Source: Arthrobacter sp. B1805 (GTDB lineage Bacteria; Actinomycetota; Actinomycetes; Actinomycetales; Micrococcaceae). Taken from it: a stretch of 64,000 nucleotides of DNA. The notes below the pieces were generated by a model. That model worked only from the letters and a program-made list of their open reading frames with translations, did no database searches and was not told the DNA's origin. The stretch covers positions 240,732-304,731 of the forward strand of contig NZ_PJIQ01000003.1 of NCBI RefSeq assembly GCF_002929745.1. Direction: 5' to 3'. Shown piece by piece: positions 53,550 to 63,924 of this stretch. Every line of letters starts with the position of its first letter. Position 1 is the stretch's first letter. Both the position numbers and the translations under genes were made by a program.

Positions 53550-54878
53550 GTGAGTACAACGAGGACCGCCGACAGGACCGCCCCGACCAAGCGTTCGAGC
53601 ATCAAGTGGATCCTGATGCTGGGAGCACTCGCCGCGCTGCCCGCGATCACCACGGACATGTACCTTCCGTCCCTGCCCGCGGTGGCCGAGGACCTGAAGG
53701 CAACCCAGGCGGCAGCACAGTTCACGATGTCGGGGATGCTGATCGGCGCCGGGGTCGGCCAGCTGGTCATCGGCCCGTTCTCCGACAGGTTCGGCAGGCG
53801 GTTACCCCTCCTCATCGGCATCTCGCTGCACGTCGTGACCTCGATCCTCTGCTCGATCACACCGGACATCGACACCCTGATCGGACTCCGCGTCTGCCAG
53901 GGATTCTTCAACGCCGCAGCGGCTGTGGTGTCCATCGCCGTCATCCGCGACCGCTTCGTCGGTTCCGACGCGGCGAGGCTGCTGTCCCGCCTGATGCTCG
54001 TGATCGGGGTCGCGCCGCTGTTCGCGCCGACCATCGGACAGGCGATCGCAGGTGCGTGGCACTGGAGGGCGGTGTTCTACGCCCTTGCCTTCATCGGGCT
54101 GGCCCTGGTCGTCATCGTGTGGCGCTTCATGCCCGAATCGCTGCCGCAGGAGCAGAGGCGCCCGGGCAACCCGCGCCGGGTCGCGGGCAGCTACCTGGCG
54201 CTCTTCAAGGATCGGCACTTCATGGCCCTCGCGGTGATTCCCGGCCTCGGCCTCGCCGTCATCATGAGCTACGTCGTCGGATCACCCTTCGTCTTCCAGA
54301 ACGAGTACGGGCTCAGCCAGGGCCAGTTCGCGGCCGTGTTCGCTCTCAACGGCGCCGCGATCGTCGGTTCCGCGCAGCTCAACGCCGCCCTGGTGCGACG
54401 CGCAGCCCCCATTCGCGTCCTCAGGATCGCGGTGATCGTGCAGATGGTCTGCGCACTGATCCTCCTCGCCATCGCCCTGACCGGCTTCGGCGGCATCGTG
54501 GGCCTGGTCGCCGGGCTCTGGCTCGTCCTCGGAACGCAGGGCATGATCCCCGCGAACGCCTCGGTTCTCGCACTGCACAACTACGGCCACATGGCGGGTA
54601 CGGCCGCGGCGGTCATCGGGTCGTTGCAGTCGGGAGTGGCAGGAATCGTCAGTCCGTTCGTGGGACTCCTCGGTGGTGACTCCGTGGCCATGGTCTGCGT
54701 GATGCTCGCCGCGGTCTCGCTCACCCTCCTGGTCCTCGCGGCGGGAACGCCCGCCTACCGCAAGGGCGGCTGGCGTGAGCGCGACGGCCTGGAGCCAGGG
54801 CCGACGACCACCGCGGAGGAGACCGAGGAGCGCGAGGCGGAACAGGTCGAGACGCAGGGCCCGGACCAGCGGAGCTGA
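53550..54878 (+). CDS. Bcr/CflA-family MFS drug efflux protein
   Basis: The product is 442 residues with 12 membrane helices. It opens with a TM1 ending in ITTDMYLPSLPAVAEDL and LVIGPFSDRFGRRLPLL (motif A), both strongly typical of Bcr/CflA drug pumps. WHWRAVFYALAFI follows in the TM6 region. The C-terminus is a hydrophilic, Glu/Thr-rich tail of about 40 residues. GTG 53550. Probably exports bicyclomycin, sulfonamide or related drugs, or an unknown metabolite; no regulator is adjacent. Confidence 0.9.
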   Translation: MSTTRTADRTAPTKRSSIKWILMLGALAALPAITTDMYLPSLPAVAEDLKATQAAAQFTMSGMLIGAGVGQLVIGPFSDRFGRRLPLLIGISLHVVTSILCSITPDIDTLIGLRVCQGFFNAAAAVVSIAVIRDRFVGSDAARLLSRLMLVIGVAPLFAPTIGQAIAGAWHWRAVFYALAFIGLALVVIVWRFMPESLPQEQRRPGNPRRVAGSYLALFKDRHFMALAVIPGLGLAVIMSYVVGSPFVFQNEYGLSQGQFAAVFALNGAAIVGSAQLNAALVRRAAPIRVLRIAVIVQMVCALILLAIALTGFGGIVGLVAGLWLVLGTQGMIPANASVLALHNYGHMAGTAAAVIGSLQSGVAGIVSPFVGLLGGDSVAMVCVMLAAVSLTLLVLAAGTPAYRKGGWRERDGLEPGPTTTAEETEEREAEQVETQGPDQRS

Positions 54879-55004
54879 CAAACCGGGGACACAACCCTGA
54901 ACGAGTACGTCCGCGCGGAATCATCGGTACGGCAGGCTGCCGGTCTGGCGAGTGGCGCGACGCCGCTCGGAACCCGAAGCACTCGGCCCACCAGGGGTTG
55001 TTGG

Positions 55005-55078
55005 AGCCCCCTGTCGGATTCGAACCGACGACCCCCGCTTTACAAGAGCGGTGCTCTGGCCAACTGAGCTAAGGAGGC
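55005..55078 (-). tRNA. tRNA-Thr (anticodon UGU)
   Basis: Full cloverleaf on the minus strand: acceptor gcctcct/agggggc, D-arm gctc/gagc, anticodon stem ccgct/agcgg enclosing ctTGTaa, T-arm gtcgg-ttcgaat-ccgac, discriminator U. Encoded CCA follows (55002-55004). It is intact and differs from the fragment at 8613-8655. Confidence 0.95.
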
Positions 55079-55187
55079 GTGCTGGCCGCGCCAGCCGACG
55101 CCGTCGTCGTCCACCAGCAACCTGAGGGCTGCACGAGGAGACGCTGAGCGCTCAATAAGGGTAGCCCAGCGCCAGCACGACGGGAAA

Positions 55188-56048
55188 TCAGCTGCGCTCG
55201 TCGAGTTCCGCCTCCACCGCCGTCCCGAAGTCCGACACCGCGTCGGTAACCTCGTCCCCGTCCACGTACACCGTCGGCGTTCCACCGACGGCTGCTGCCT
55301 GCGCGGCCTCGGTCGTGTAGTTGACCCAGGGCCGGAAGGTGCCGTCCTCGACGCAGGCAGTGACGTCTGCGGCACCGGCCTCGCCTGCGAGCGCGACGAG
55401 TCCGTCGTCGTCGAGCTCGCCCTGCTCGAAATGGGCGAACAGGCGGCTGGTGAAGTCGAAGTAGGCCTCGGGTGCGGTGTCGGCGACGCACGCGGCCGCA
55501 TTCGCTCCTCGCGACGAGTAGTCGGTGGCGCTGTTCCGATCGAGGTAGGCGACCGTGCGGTACTCGAAGGTGATGTCACCGCGGTCGAGCCAGGAGCGGA
55601 TCTGCTCGGAGTACCGGGCCTCGAAGTCCGCGCAGTGCACGCAGTTGACATCGACGTATGCGACGACCTGCAGCGGACCGTCCCCGGACGCCCCGATCCC
55701 CTCCGGCACTGTTCCTTCCGCCACAGGTTCCGACGGCAGGGTCGACGTGTCGACCTCCCCGGCCTGCACCGGCGCGAGCTCGGTCCCGGAGACGAGCGTG
55801 ATACCGCCCTGCTCGTTGCCTCCGCGTGGAGCCGGGCCGGCGTCGGCCACCTGGCCTCGCGCGTTGTTGATCACCACGACGGCGATGAGCACCACGACGA
55901 TGAGCGCGGCAGCGACGACGCCCCACTTCGCGAGCAGTCCGTTGCGGCGTTCCTTCTGCTGCTGTTCCTCGCGTGCACGCCGTTCCTCTTCGCGGGCTGC
56001 TGCTGTGCGTTCGGCTTTGGTCGGCTTGCGTGCGGGTGCGGGCGCCAT
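55188..56048 (-). CDS. Membrane-tethered DsbA-like thioredoxin-fold protein
   Basis: The predicted product is 286 residues: a strongly charged N-terminus (Arg/Glu/Gln, 10-38), one signal-anchor helix (~44-63), a Gly/Pro-rich linker, then a DsbA/thioredoxin-fold domain. The redox motif NCVHC lies near 134-138, and the cis-Pro stretch GGTPTVYVDG near the C-terminus is typical. Two more Cys (AACVAD and TACVED) lie in the domain and may form a structural disulfide. It is likely to form or isomerise disulfide bonds outside the cell, or to hold a heme or copper carrier. Divergent from otsA. Confidence 0.9.
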   Translation of the reverse strand: MAPAPARKPTKAERTAAAREEERRAREEQQQKERRNGLLAKWGVVAAALIVVVLIAVVVINNARGQVADAGPAPRGGNEQGGITLVSGTELAPVQAGEVDTSTLPSEPVAEGTVPEGIGASGDGPLQVVAYVDVNCVHCADFEARYSEQIRSWLDRGDITFEYRTVAYLDRNSATDYSSRGANAAACVADTAPEAYFDFTSRLFAHFEQGELDDDGLVALAGEAGAADVTACVEDGTFRPWVNYTTEAAQAAAVGGTPTVYVDGDEVTDAVSDFGTAVEAELDERS

Positions 56049-56175
56049 CGGTCCTCTTCGTCGGCTGAGCTGGAGTGCCAGTTTATCGACGGCCGCTCCG
56101 AGGTTCCTGGGACACCTCGTGCCGCGCTGCTCTAGGTATCACCCGATAGAGTCGTTCCGAGACCGACCTACTGCG

Positions 56176-57675
56176 ATGGAGCCAGTTTTGAGCGCAGCAC
56201 AACCTTCGACCACACCGGGCGTCAAGCCGTCGTTCTCCGCGGACGGCGCGTTCGGGAACTTCGACTTCATCGTCGTCTCCAATCGGCTGGCGGTGGACCG
56301 CGTCGTCGACGAGCACGGCGAGAGCTCCTGGCGGCGGTCGCCGGGCGGGCTCGTCACCGCACTGGCCCCGGTGATGGCGAAGGCCGACGGCGCCTGGGTC
56401 GGATGGCACGGCGCCCCCGACGAGACCCTCGAGCCTTTCGACGAGGCGAACATGCGCCTCGTCCCGGTCCCGCTCAGCGAGGAGGAGGTGGAGCTGTACT
56501 ACGAGGGCTTCTCGAACGCGACGCTCTGGCCGCTCTACCACGACGTCATCGCTTCCCCGGAGTTCCACCGCACCTGGTGGGACTCCTACCGCAGGGTCAA
56601 CGAGCGGTTCGCCCAGGCGACGGCGTCCGTGGCGTCCGAGGGAGCAACGGTCTGGGTGCAGGACTACCAACTGCAGCTCGTGCCGAAGATGCTGCGCGAA
56701 GCCCGCCCGGACCTGAAGATCGGGTTCTTCAACCACATCCCCTTCCCTCCGCTCGAGATCTACGCACAGCTCCCTTGGCGCCGGCAGGTCATCGAGGGGC
56801 TCCTCGGCGCCGACCTCATCGGTTTCCAGCGCCCGAGTGATGCCAGCAACTTCCTCCGCTGCGTGCGCCGCTTCAAGGGCTACACGATCAAGGCCCAGCA
56901 GGTGCAGGTGCCGGCGGGCGAGGACGGCGCTCCGGGCTACGTCTCCCGTGCGGAGGCTTTCCCCATCTCGATCGATACCGCGTCGATCACGGCGCTCGCG
57001 CAGCGTCCCGACGTCATCGAACGCTCCAGGGAGATCCGCCGTGAGCTCGGCGATCCGCAGCACATCCTGCTCGGTGTCGACCGCCTCGACTACACCAAGG
57101 GCATCGGGCACCGGCTGAAGGCCTACGGCGAACTGCTCGAGGACGGCGCGATCACCGTGGAGGACGCCGCCCTCATCCAGGTGGCGAGCCCCAGCCGGGA
57201 GCGGGTCGAGCAGTACCGCCTCCTGCGCGAGGACATCGAGGGTGCCGTCGGGCGTATCAACGGCACCCACGACACCATGAAGAACACGGCCATCCGCTAC
57301 CTCCACCACAGCTATCCGGTGGAGGAGATGGTGGCGCTGTACCTCGCGGCGGACGTCATGCTGGTCACGGCACTGCGCGACGGCATGAACCTCGTGGCGA
57401 AGGAATACGTGGCAGCCCGCACCGCCAACACGGGCATGCTCGTCCTCAGCGAGTTCGCGGGTGCGGCAGACACCTTGCGGCAGGCGATCCTCGTCAACCC
57501 GCACGACATCGACGGCCTGAAGAGTGCCATCGTGTCCGCCATCTCCATGCCGAAACCGGAAGCCATGCGGCGCATGAGGCTGATGCGGCGGCAAGTCGTG
57601 CACAACGACGTCGAACGGTGGTCGCAGGCGTTCCTGAACGCACTCCATGCGGGGAGTCCCGACAGTGGCGCTTGA
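56176..57675 (+). CDS. otsA: Trehalose-6-phosphate synthase OtsA
   Basis: The enzyme has 499 residues, GT20 family, and makes trehalose-6-phosphate from UDP- (or GDP-) glucose and glucose-6-phosphate. Conserved blocks seen: VSNRLAVDR near the N-terminus, WVQDYQLQLVP, GFFNHIPFPPLEIYAQLPWR, LIGFQRPSDASNFLRC, LGVDRLDYTKGIGHRL and GMNLVAKEYVA. ATG 56176 or TTG 56188 (with ggag 6 bases upstream) could be the start. It overlaps otsB, giving a two-gene trehalose module used for osmo- and desiccation protection. Confidence 0.95.
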   Translation: MEPVLSAAQPSTTPGVKPSFSADGAFGNFDFIVVSNRLAVDRVVDEHGESSWRRSPGGLVTALAPVMAKADGAWVGWHGAPDETLEPFDEANMRLVPVPLSEEEVELYYEGFSNATLWPLYHDVIASPEFHRTWWDSYRRVNERFAQATASVASEGATVWVQDYQLQLVPKMLREARPDLKIGFFNHIPFPPLEIYAQLPWRRQVIEGLLGADLIGFQRPSDASNFLRCVRRFKGYTIKAQQVQVPAGEDGAPGYVSRAEAFPISIDTASITALAQRPDVIERSREIRRELGDPQHILLGVDRLDYTKGIGHRLKAYGELLEDGAITVEDAALIQVASPSRERVEQYRLLREDIEGAVGRINGTHDTMKNTAIRYLHHSYPVEEMVALYLAADVMLVTALRDGMNLVAKEYVAARTANTGMLVLSEFAGAADTLRQAILVNPHDIDGLKSAIVSAISMPKPEAMRRMRLMRRQVVHNDVERWSQAFLNALHAGSPDSGA

Positions 57676-58444
57676 TCCTGCCCTGCACGCAGCGCTGCGC
57701 AGGCTCTCATCGACTCCGCGGCTGCTCGTCGCACTCGATTTCGACGGAACCCTCGCTCCCCTGGTCGAGCGCGCCGAGGACGCGCGCGCCCTTCCGGAGT
57801 CCGCGTCCGCTCTTCGGGCCCTCACGGATCTCCCGGACACGACGACGGCGCTGATCTCCGGCCGCGCCCTCGGCAGCCTGCGCGCTGTCGCGGATCCTCC
57901 CGAGCGGATCATGCTGATCGGAAGCCATGGGGCCGAGACATGGACCGGACCCGACGGCGCGCCCCTCACCCTGACCCCGGAGCAGGCGGACCTCCTCGCC
58001 CGCGCCACGGAGGTCGTGCAGCGCACGGTCGATGCGCATGAGGGGACGCTCATCGAGTTCAAGCCCGCCGGCGTCGTCCTGCACACCAGGACGGCGAGCG
58101 TTGATGTGGCCGACGCCGCTGTCGCGCAGGCCCGCGCGGAACTCGCCCGGCTCGAGGGCCTCGGCGTGACGGACGGCAAACGAGTGCTCGAAGTGTCCGT
58201 GGTGAAGGCGGACAAGGGGCAGGGCCTGGCCCTGCTGCGCGAGGCGACGGGCGCGACGGCGGTCCTCTTCGCAGGCGACGACGTCACGGACGAACATGCC
58301 CTGCGAACCCTCGGAGCGGACGATGTCGGGATCAGGATCGGCCCCGGGGAGACGGCGGCTTCCTTCACGGTTTCCACGCCCGAGGACTTCGGTGAGGTTC
58401 TCCGGGAACTCGTGGCCCTGCGCTCGTCAGGTGCGCGCAGCTAG
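57665..58444 (+). CDS. otsB: Trehalose-6-phosphate phosphatase OtsB
   Basis: The predicted 259-residue HAD-family phosphatase removes phosphate from trehalose-6-phosphate. The nucleophile motif VALDFDGTLAPLV has Asp25 and Asp27. A second block contains TTALISGRAL, then EGTLIEFKPAGVVLH, and LFAGDDVTDEHAL supplies the Mg-binding acids. GTG 57665 has ggggag 9 bases upstream and overlaps the otsA stop by 11 bases; ATG 57647 lacks such a signal. Works directly after OtsA. Confidence 0.94.
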   Translation: MALDPALHAALRRLSSTPRLLVALDFDGTLAPLVERAEDARALPESASALRALTDLPDTTTALISGRALGSLRAVADPPERIMLIGSHGAETWTGPDGAPLTLTPEQADLLARATEVVQRTVDAHEGTLIEFKPAGVVLHTRTASVDVADAAVAQARAELARLEGLGVTDGKRVLEVSVVKADKGQGLALLREATGATAVLFAGDDVTDEHALRTLGADDVGIRIGPGETAASFTVSTPEDFGEVLRELVALRSSGARS

Positions 58445-58576
58445 GGAACGTGCAATACTACGGAGGCGTGACCAACGTCACCGGTACTGCTGGCGGGTCG
58501 CGCACCACAACTGAATACTCTTCCATTCACTACGGATCGTCGGGCACGTACCTGCCCGTGAAAAGGAACCAAAACC

Positions 58577-59665
<1,089 letters not shown>

Positions 59666-59702
59666 TACCTACGCGGACAGCGCACTACGTACGACGACGG
59701 CG

Positions 59703-59745
59703 GTGGCGTCCGCCGGGCATCCTCTGGACGCCCGGCGGACGCCAC
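59703..59745 (+). terminator. Terminator after msiK-type gene
   Basis: gtggcgtccgccgggc pairs exactly with gcccggcggacgccac around an 11-base loop, followed by ctctcc. It lies 38 bases after the stop. Confidence 0.75.
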
Positions 59746-59811
59746 CCTCTCCGTTTAACGGCAATTACGCTTGATGCAGGCCCCTTTCCGCCCTGACACG
59801 AAGGCATCACC

Positions 59812-61173
59812 ATGACCGAGACCTCGAACGCCCAATGGCATGACGAGCCGACAGATTACGACCAAGCCGGCAAGCTGCCGCGGGTGCGGCCCGCGTCCTC
59901 GGAGGCCCCTAGTCTCGGGTCCCTGAACATCACCGCCGCGGCGACCGACCCCGAACTGCTCGACCTGCCGTGGCATGTCGCCCTGGAGCAGTGGCCGGCC
60001 AGCGCACTGGCCGCTCTTCCCCGGGGCATCTCACGGCACATCGTGCGCTTCGCGCACCTCGGTGGCTCGGTGATCGCCGTCAAGGAGACCAGCGAGCACA
60101 TCGCCCGCCACGAATACCACATGCTCCGGAAGCTGCAGCGCCTGGACGTGCCCTGCGTCGAGCCCGTCGCGGTCATCTCCGGCCGCACCACCCCCGAGGG
60201 CGAGGAGCTGGACCCGGTCCTCGTGACCCGCCACCTCAAGTTCTCCCTGCCCTACCGGGCCCTGTTCTCGCAGACCCTTCGCCGCGACACGCTGACCCGG
60301 CTCATCGACGCCCAGGCCCTGCTCCTCGTGCGCCTGCACCTCATCGGCTTCTACTGGGGCGACGTCTCGCTGTCGAACACCCTGTTCCGGCGCGATGCCG
60401 GCTCCTTCGCCGCCTACCTCGTCGATGCCGAGACGGGCGAGCTGTACCCCGAGCTGTCGACGGGCCAGCGGGAATACGACCTCGAGATCGCCCGCGTGAA
60501 CATCGCCGGCGAACTGATGGACCTGGCCGAGGGCGGGCTCATCGAGGAGAAGGTGGACCCGCTGGCGACGAGCGAGCTCATCATGGACAGCTACCGCCGC
60601 CTGTGGAGTGAGCTGACCGAGAAGGAGTCCTTCGAGCTCGGTGAACGCTGGCGCGTGGGAGCGCGCATCCGCCGCCTGAACGAGCTCGGCTTCGACGTCG
60701 AGGAGTACGCGATCAAGACGGCGGCGAACGGCACGCAGATCCAGCTGCAGCCGAAGGTCGTCGACGCCGGACACCACAGCCGCCGGCTCCTCCGCCTGAC
60801 CGGGCTGGATGCCCAGGAGAACCAGGCCCGGAGGCTCCTCAACGACATGGACGCCTACCGAGCGGACAACAACCCGGATCTGGACGAGGAGTTCAGCGCA
60901 CACCTCTGGGTGAACGAGGTGTTCGAGCCCATCGTCCGTGCCGTGCCACGGGAACTGGGCGGCAAGCTCGAACCGGCGGAGGTCGTCCACGAGGTGCTGG
61001 AGCACCGCTGGTACATGTCCGAACGTGAGGACCGGAACGTGCCCATGGCCGAAGCAGTGCAGTCCTACCTCGACGACGAGCTACGGCACCGGCGCGACGA
61101 GGCCGAGATCATGCTGACGGCCGACTCCAGGACGATCGGCATCGACGAGGACTCCGATTTCGGCGACGACTAG
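59812..61173 (+). CDS. DUF4032 family protein (kinase-like fold)
   Basis: The product has 453 residues. The middle (about 70-230) is protein-kinase-like: VIAVKETSEHIARHEYHMLRKL has the Lys and Glu of the nucleotide pocket, and LIGFYWGDVSLSNTLFRRD looks like a degenerate HRD/catalytic loop (GDVSLSNT). VDAETGELYPEL may be the metal-binding Asp. The C-terminal part (DUF4032) has AIKTAANGTQIQLQPKV. Members are known from actinobacteria and usually annotated as DUF4032/lipopolysaccharide-kinase-like. A phosphotransfer role is inferred. Good Shine-Dalgarno (aagg) before ATG 59812. Confidence 0.85.
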   Translation: MTETSNAQWHDEPTDYDQAGKLPRVRPASSEAPSLGSLNITAAATDPELLDLPWHVALEQWPASALAALPRGISRHIVRFAHLGGSVIAVKETSEHIARHEYHMLRKLQRLDVPCVEPVAVISGRTTPEGEELDPVLVTRHLKFSLPYRALFSQTLRRDTLTRLIDAQALLLVRLHLIGFYWGDVSLSNTLFRRDAGSFAAYLVDAETGELYPELSTGQREYDLEIARVNIAGELMDLAEGGLIEEKVDPLATSELIMDSYRRLWSELTEKESFELGERWRVGARIRRLNELGFDVEEYAIKTAANGTQIQLQPKVVDAGHHSRRLLRLTGLDAQENQARRLLNDMDAYRADNNPDLDEEFSAHLWVNEVFEPIVRAVPRELGGKLEPAEVVHEVLEHRWYMSEREDRNVPMAEAVQSYLDDELRHRRDEAEIMLTADSRTIGIDEDSDFGDD

Positions 61174-61220
61174 CTCATGACAGAGGCCCGGCAGCAACGC
61201 TGCCGGGCCTCTGTCATGAG
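61174..61220 (+). terminator. 22-bp perfect-stem terminator after DUF4032 gene
   Basis: ctcatgacagaggcccggcagc pairs base for base with gctgccgggcctctgtcatgag around aac. It starts directly after the stop codon, and there is no U-tract. The very long stem could end transcription from both directions or be processed. Confidence 0.75.
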
Positions 61221-61241
61221 CGGTCCGCTATGGGAACTACG

Positions 61242-61742
61242 CTAGGGACACTCGACGGGCTGGCCCTGCACCGTCACAGGCGTGCCTGTGGGCAGGCCCT
61301 CGCACGCCTGGATGACCTGCTGGGCGATGTCCGCGGCGAAACTGGCGATCACGATGATCAGCACCGTCCAGAGGATCGTCAGGAGCGCGCCGATGATGAT
61401 GCCGGCAAGGGCGAGACCGTTGCCCATCCTGGCTTTTCGCGACTTCACAAGAGCGACGATGCTGATGATCAGACCCACCGGGGCGATCAGGATGGCAAGC
61501 ACGAGTCCGACGATCCCGAGCGTCCTGCCGGGGTTCTCCGCGGGCTGGCCCTGGTACCCCTGCTGGCCGGGGTAGTTGCCCGCTCCGGAGCCGTACTGGC
61601 CCTGCTGCCCGTAGGGTGAGGGAGTCTGCTGTCCGTAGGACGGCTGGTTCTGCCCGTACTGGGGCTGATTCTGCCCGTACTGCGGCTGGTTCTGCTGGCC
61701 GTAGGGCGAGTTGCCCTGCGACCCCGGATTATTGTCAGACAT
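61242..61742 (-). CDS. DUF4190-type membrane protein with Gln/Tyr/Gly-rich N-terminus
   Basis: The predicted product has 166 residues from ATG 61742 with a G-rich Shine-Dalgarno; the frame opens 63 bases earlier without one. The first ~75 residues are a disordered Tyr/Gln/Asn/Gly/Pro tract with QNQPQYGQ-type repeats. Two membrane helices follow (about 75-98 and 108-135), of the DUF4190 type (TLGIVGLVLAILIAPVGLIISIVALVK), and a short exported C-terminus with Cys. The function is unknown; it resembles the TM2 protein at 33776 in layout. Confidence 0.82.
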   Translation of the reverse strand: MSDNNPGSQGNSPYGQQNQPQYGQNQPQYGQNQPSYGQQTPSPYGQQGQYGSGAGNYPGQQGYQGQPAENPGRTLGIVGLVLAILIAPVGLIISIVALVKSRKARMGNGLALAGIIIGALLTILWTVLIIVIASFAADIAQQVIQACEGLPTGTPVTVQGQPVECP

Positions 61743-61842
61743 GGTGCCCCCGAGGAAGGTAGTGGAGAGAGCCGGTACTACCGGCAATTTCCTGAACATT
61801 ATCATCGGGTGGCTGCGCTGACCGGGAGCCGGGAAGCAACGA

Positions 61843-63213
61843 TCAGGCGACGATGGCTTTTCCGGGGTTGAGGATGCCCAGCGGGTCGAAGACCTGCTTG
61901 ATGCGGGCCTGCAGGGAGAGGATCTCGCCGGACTGCTCCCAGGGAAGCCAGCGGCGCTTGTACTGTCCTACGCCGTGCTCCCCGGTGATGGTGCCCCCGA
62001 GGTCGAGCGCGCACCGCACCGACTCGTCCAGCGCTTCCTCCAACCGCTCCTGCGAGCGTTCTCCCTCGTGTCGCTCGACCCAGAACGTCGGGTGGAGGTT
62101 GCCGTCACCGGCATGCGCGACGACCTTCAGGTTGACCCGGTGACGCCGGGCCATGGCTTCGAGAGCAGCCACATAGTGCACGAGTTGGGACTTCGGCACG
62201 GCGACGTCCTCCCCCACCCTGTACAGGTCGTCGACCTCGTCGCCGCGACTGTGTCGCCGCAGGTCCACGAGCCGATCCGCTTCCTCCGAGCCCGCGTCAC
62301 TGACGTGAGCACCGGGACCTGCCAGCACCTCCCGGATGGCTTCCGCCTCGGCAGCAGCACCGTAGCCGTCCGTCCGAACCAGGAGCAGAGACCCACCGCG
62401 CCCGCGCAGATCCGAGCCGTGCGCGACGTCCAGCGCCTCCAGGGTGCGGCCGTCGAGCAGCTCCAGGATCGACGGCTGCACCCGGGCTCGGCCGATCGCG
62501 AGGACGCCGGCGGCCGCCTGGCTGAAGTCGTCGAAGAACGCGGCGAGGGTGTGCACCGCAACGGGCAGGTAGCGCAGACGCACCGTCACGCCGACGATGA
62601 CACCGAGGGTCCCTTCGGAGCCGGTCATCAGTGCTGTCAGGTCGTACCCCGCGACGCCCTTGAAGGTGCGGTGGCCGGTGGAGACCAGCGTGCCGTCGGC
62701 CAGGACGACGTCGAGCGCGAGAACCGAGTCGCGTGTGACACCGTACTTGGCGCACCGCAGGCCTCCCGCGTTCGTCGCGACGTTCCCGCCGATCGTGGAC
62801 CAACGGTAGCTCGCTGGGTCGGGGGCGTACATCAGCCCGTGCACCGCGACCGCATCGTTCAGATCCGCATTGACGACACCCGGTTCGACGACGGCGGTCT
62901 CGTCATCGGGGTTGATCGCCAGGATCGTGTTCATGAGCTCGAGCGACAGGATGACGCTCCCCGCGGTGGCGTGCGCACCGCCCGATACCCCTGATCCGGC
63001 TCCACGGCTCACGACGGGTACTGCCTTCCGCGTAGCCCATCGAAGGACTGCCTGCACGTCGCCGACGCTCCGGGCACGAATCACGGCACTGGGCATGACA
63101 GGGTGCAGAACTGGCCCCTGGTCCCGGGAGTAGAGTGTGAGGTCCTCCGCGGTCGTCGAGACCCTTCCCGGAAGGGCGAGCTCGAGTTCACCGAGAGCAT
63201 CCGGGTCGATCAC
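61843..63213 (-). CDS. FAD-binding oxidase, GlcD/D-lactate dehydrogenase type
   Basis: The enzyme has 456 residues. The FAD_binding_4 (PCMH) domain (about 1-210) contains RGAGSGVSGGA, VEPGVVNADLNDAV, GGNVATNAGGLRC and VTRDSVLALDVVLADG. The C-terminal FAD-oxidase_C half includes VVAHAGDGNLHPTF and GTITGEHGVG (His for catalysis) and ends LFDPLGILNPGK-like. Oxidises a 2-hydroxyacid (glycolate or D-lactate) with electrons to quinone or oxygen. GTG 63213 overlaps the SRPBCC stop (GTGA), so both are translated together. The exact acid is unknown. Confidence 0.92.
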   Translation of the reverse strand: MIDPDALGELELALPGRVSTTAEDLTLYSRDQGPVLHPVMPSAVIRARSVGDVQAVLRWATRKAVPVVSRGAGSGVSGGAHATAGSVILSLELMNTILAINPDDETAVVEPGVVNADLNDAVAVHGLMYAPDPASYRWSTIGGNVATNAGGLRCAKYGVTRDSVLALDVVLADGTLVSTGHRTFKGVAGYDLTALMTGSEGTLGVIVGVTVRLRYLPVAVHTLAAFFDDFSQAAAGVLAIGRARVQPSILELLDGRTLEALDVAHGSDLRGRGGSLLLVRTDGYGAAAEAEAIREVLAGPGAHVSDAGSEEADRLVDLRRHSRGDEVDDLYRVGEDVAVPKSQLVHYVAALEAMARRHRVNLKVVAHAGDGNLHPTFWVERHEGERSQERLEEALDESVRCALDLGGTITGEHGVGQYKRRWLPWEQSGEILSLQARIKQVFDPLGILNPGKAIVA

Positions 63214-63740
63214 GATGCCCCCATGAACCGTCGGTAGCGGCTCAGGGCGTCCGGCCAGAACTGCCTGTAGAAGTCGTACACGTCCTCGGGGTCCGATGTC
63301 ATCCAGCCCGAGTGATGGAGTGTCAGGGCGGTACCTACCGGACTCGGCGCCCCGTCAGCCCCTGCGGCGACAGCTGCCGCGTCGGCAGAACTACGGTCGG
63401 CCTCTTCCATCTCCAGCCGGACAACCGTTGTCGTCGACGCGGAACCGACATGATGCCACCTCAACTCGAGCCACTTCCCGGGCTGGCCGTCCACCACCTC
63501 ACCCCACACGTTCTCGTCATCCTCAGCAGACGTCTCGACCAACGCGTTGTCCTCGAGGTCGAAGAAACTGTCAGCTCCCCAACGACTCAGCTCTTCCGCC
63601 GGCCACCAGAGGTGGAGGTGCTCCGTCAGGCCGGCCCACGCGTGCTCGCCCGGGGCCGGAACGACCACAGTGGTGTGAAGGTCAGGCAGCTGCTGCGGGT
63701 TGCCGTTCGCGGCGGGCTGGTGGGAGAACAGGCTATTCAT
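63210..63740 (-). CDS. SRPBCC/AHSA1-like protein
   Basis: The product has 176 residues with a START-like helix-grip fold: TTVVVPAPGEHAWAGLTEHLHLWWP, a curved sheet with KWLELRWHHVGSASTTTVVRLEM, and a long C-terminal helix with YDFYRQFWPDALSRYRRFM. An Ala/Asp/Gly-rich insert (SSADAAAVAAGADG) disrupts the middle. Such proteins bind hydrophobic ligands or act with Hsp90-like co-chaperones. It precedes and overlaps the GlcD-type gene, so a shared metabolite is plausible. Substrate unknown. Confidence 0.82.
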   Translation of the reverse strand: MNSLFSHQPAANGNPQQLPDLHTTVVVPAPGEHAWAGLTEHLHLWWPAEELSRWGADSFFDLEDNALVETSAEDDENVWGEVVDGQPGKWLELRWHHVGSASTTTVVRLEMEEADRSSADAAAVAAGADGAPSPVGTALTLHHSGWMTSDPEDVYDFYRQFWPDALSRYRRFMGAS

Positions 63741-63744
63741 GATT

Positions 63745-63924
63745 CGACCCTACCGGCCCCGGCCGCGCGGCAGCGTCCGAGGGAGGCAGGAACGAGCTCA
63801 CGTGCCGGAGCCCTTCCCCCAGCTGCCCTGCTGCCTCTCCCGGGTGGTACCGGGTGTGGCCTGCCGGGTGCGTGCCGGGTCCGACTGCCGGGTGGTGTGC
63901 GGGGGGGGGTGGGTGGTTAAAGGG
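63745..63924. other. G-rich low-complexity gap before rRNA end
   Basis: About 180 bases without a coding frame. It has several copies of a gccgggtg-like unit and one uninterrupted run of nine G (63901-63909) with a GGGTGG extension, capable of forming a G-quadruplex. Nothing else is seen. Confidence 0.5.

Noticed and set aside
56083..58377. 764-residue minus-strand frame opposite otsA/otsB
   Set aside because: Spans two real genes in the opposite direction and has Arg/Asp/His-biased antisense composition with no domain.
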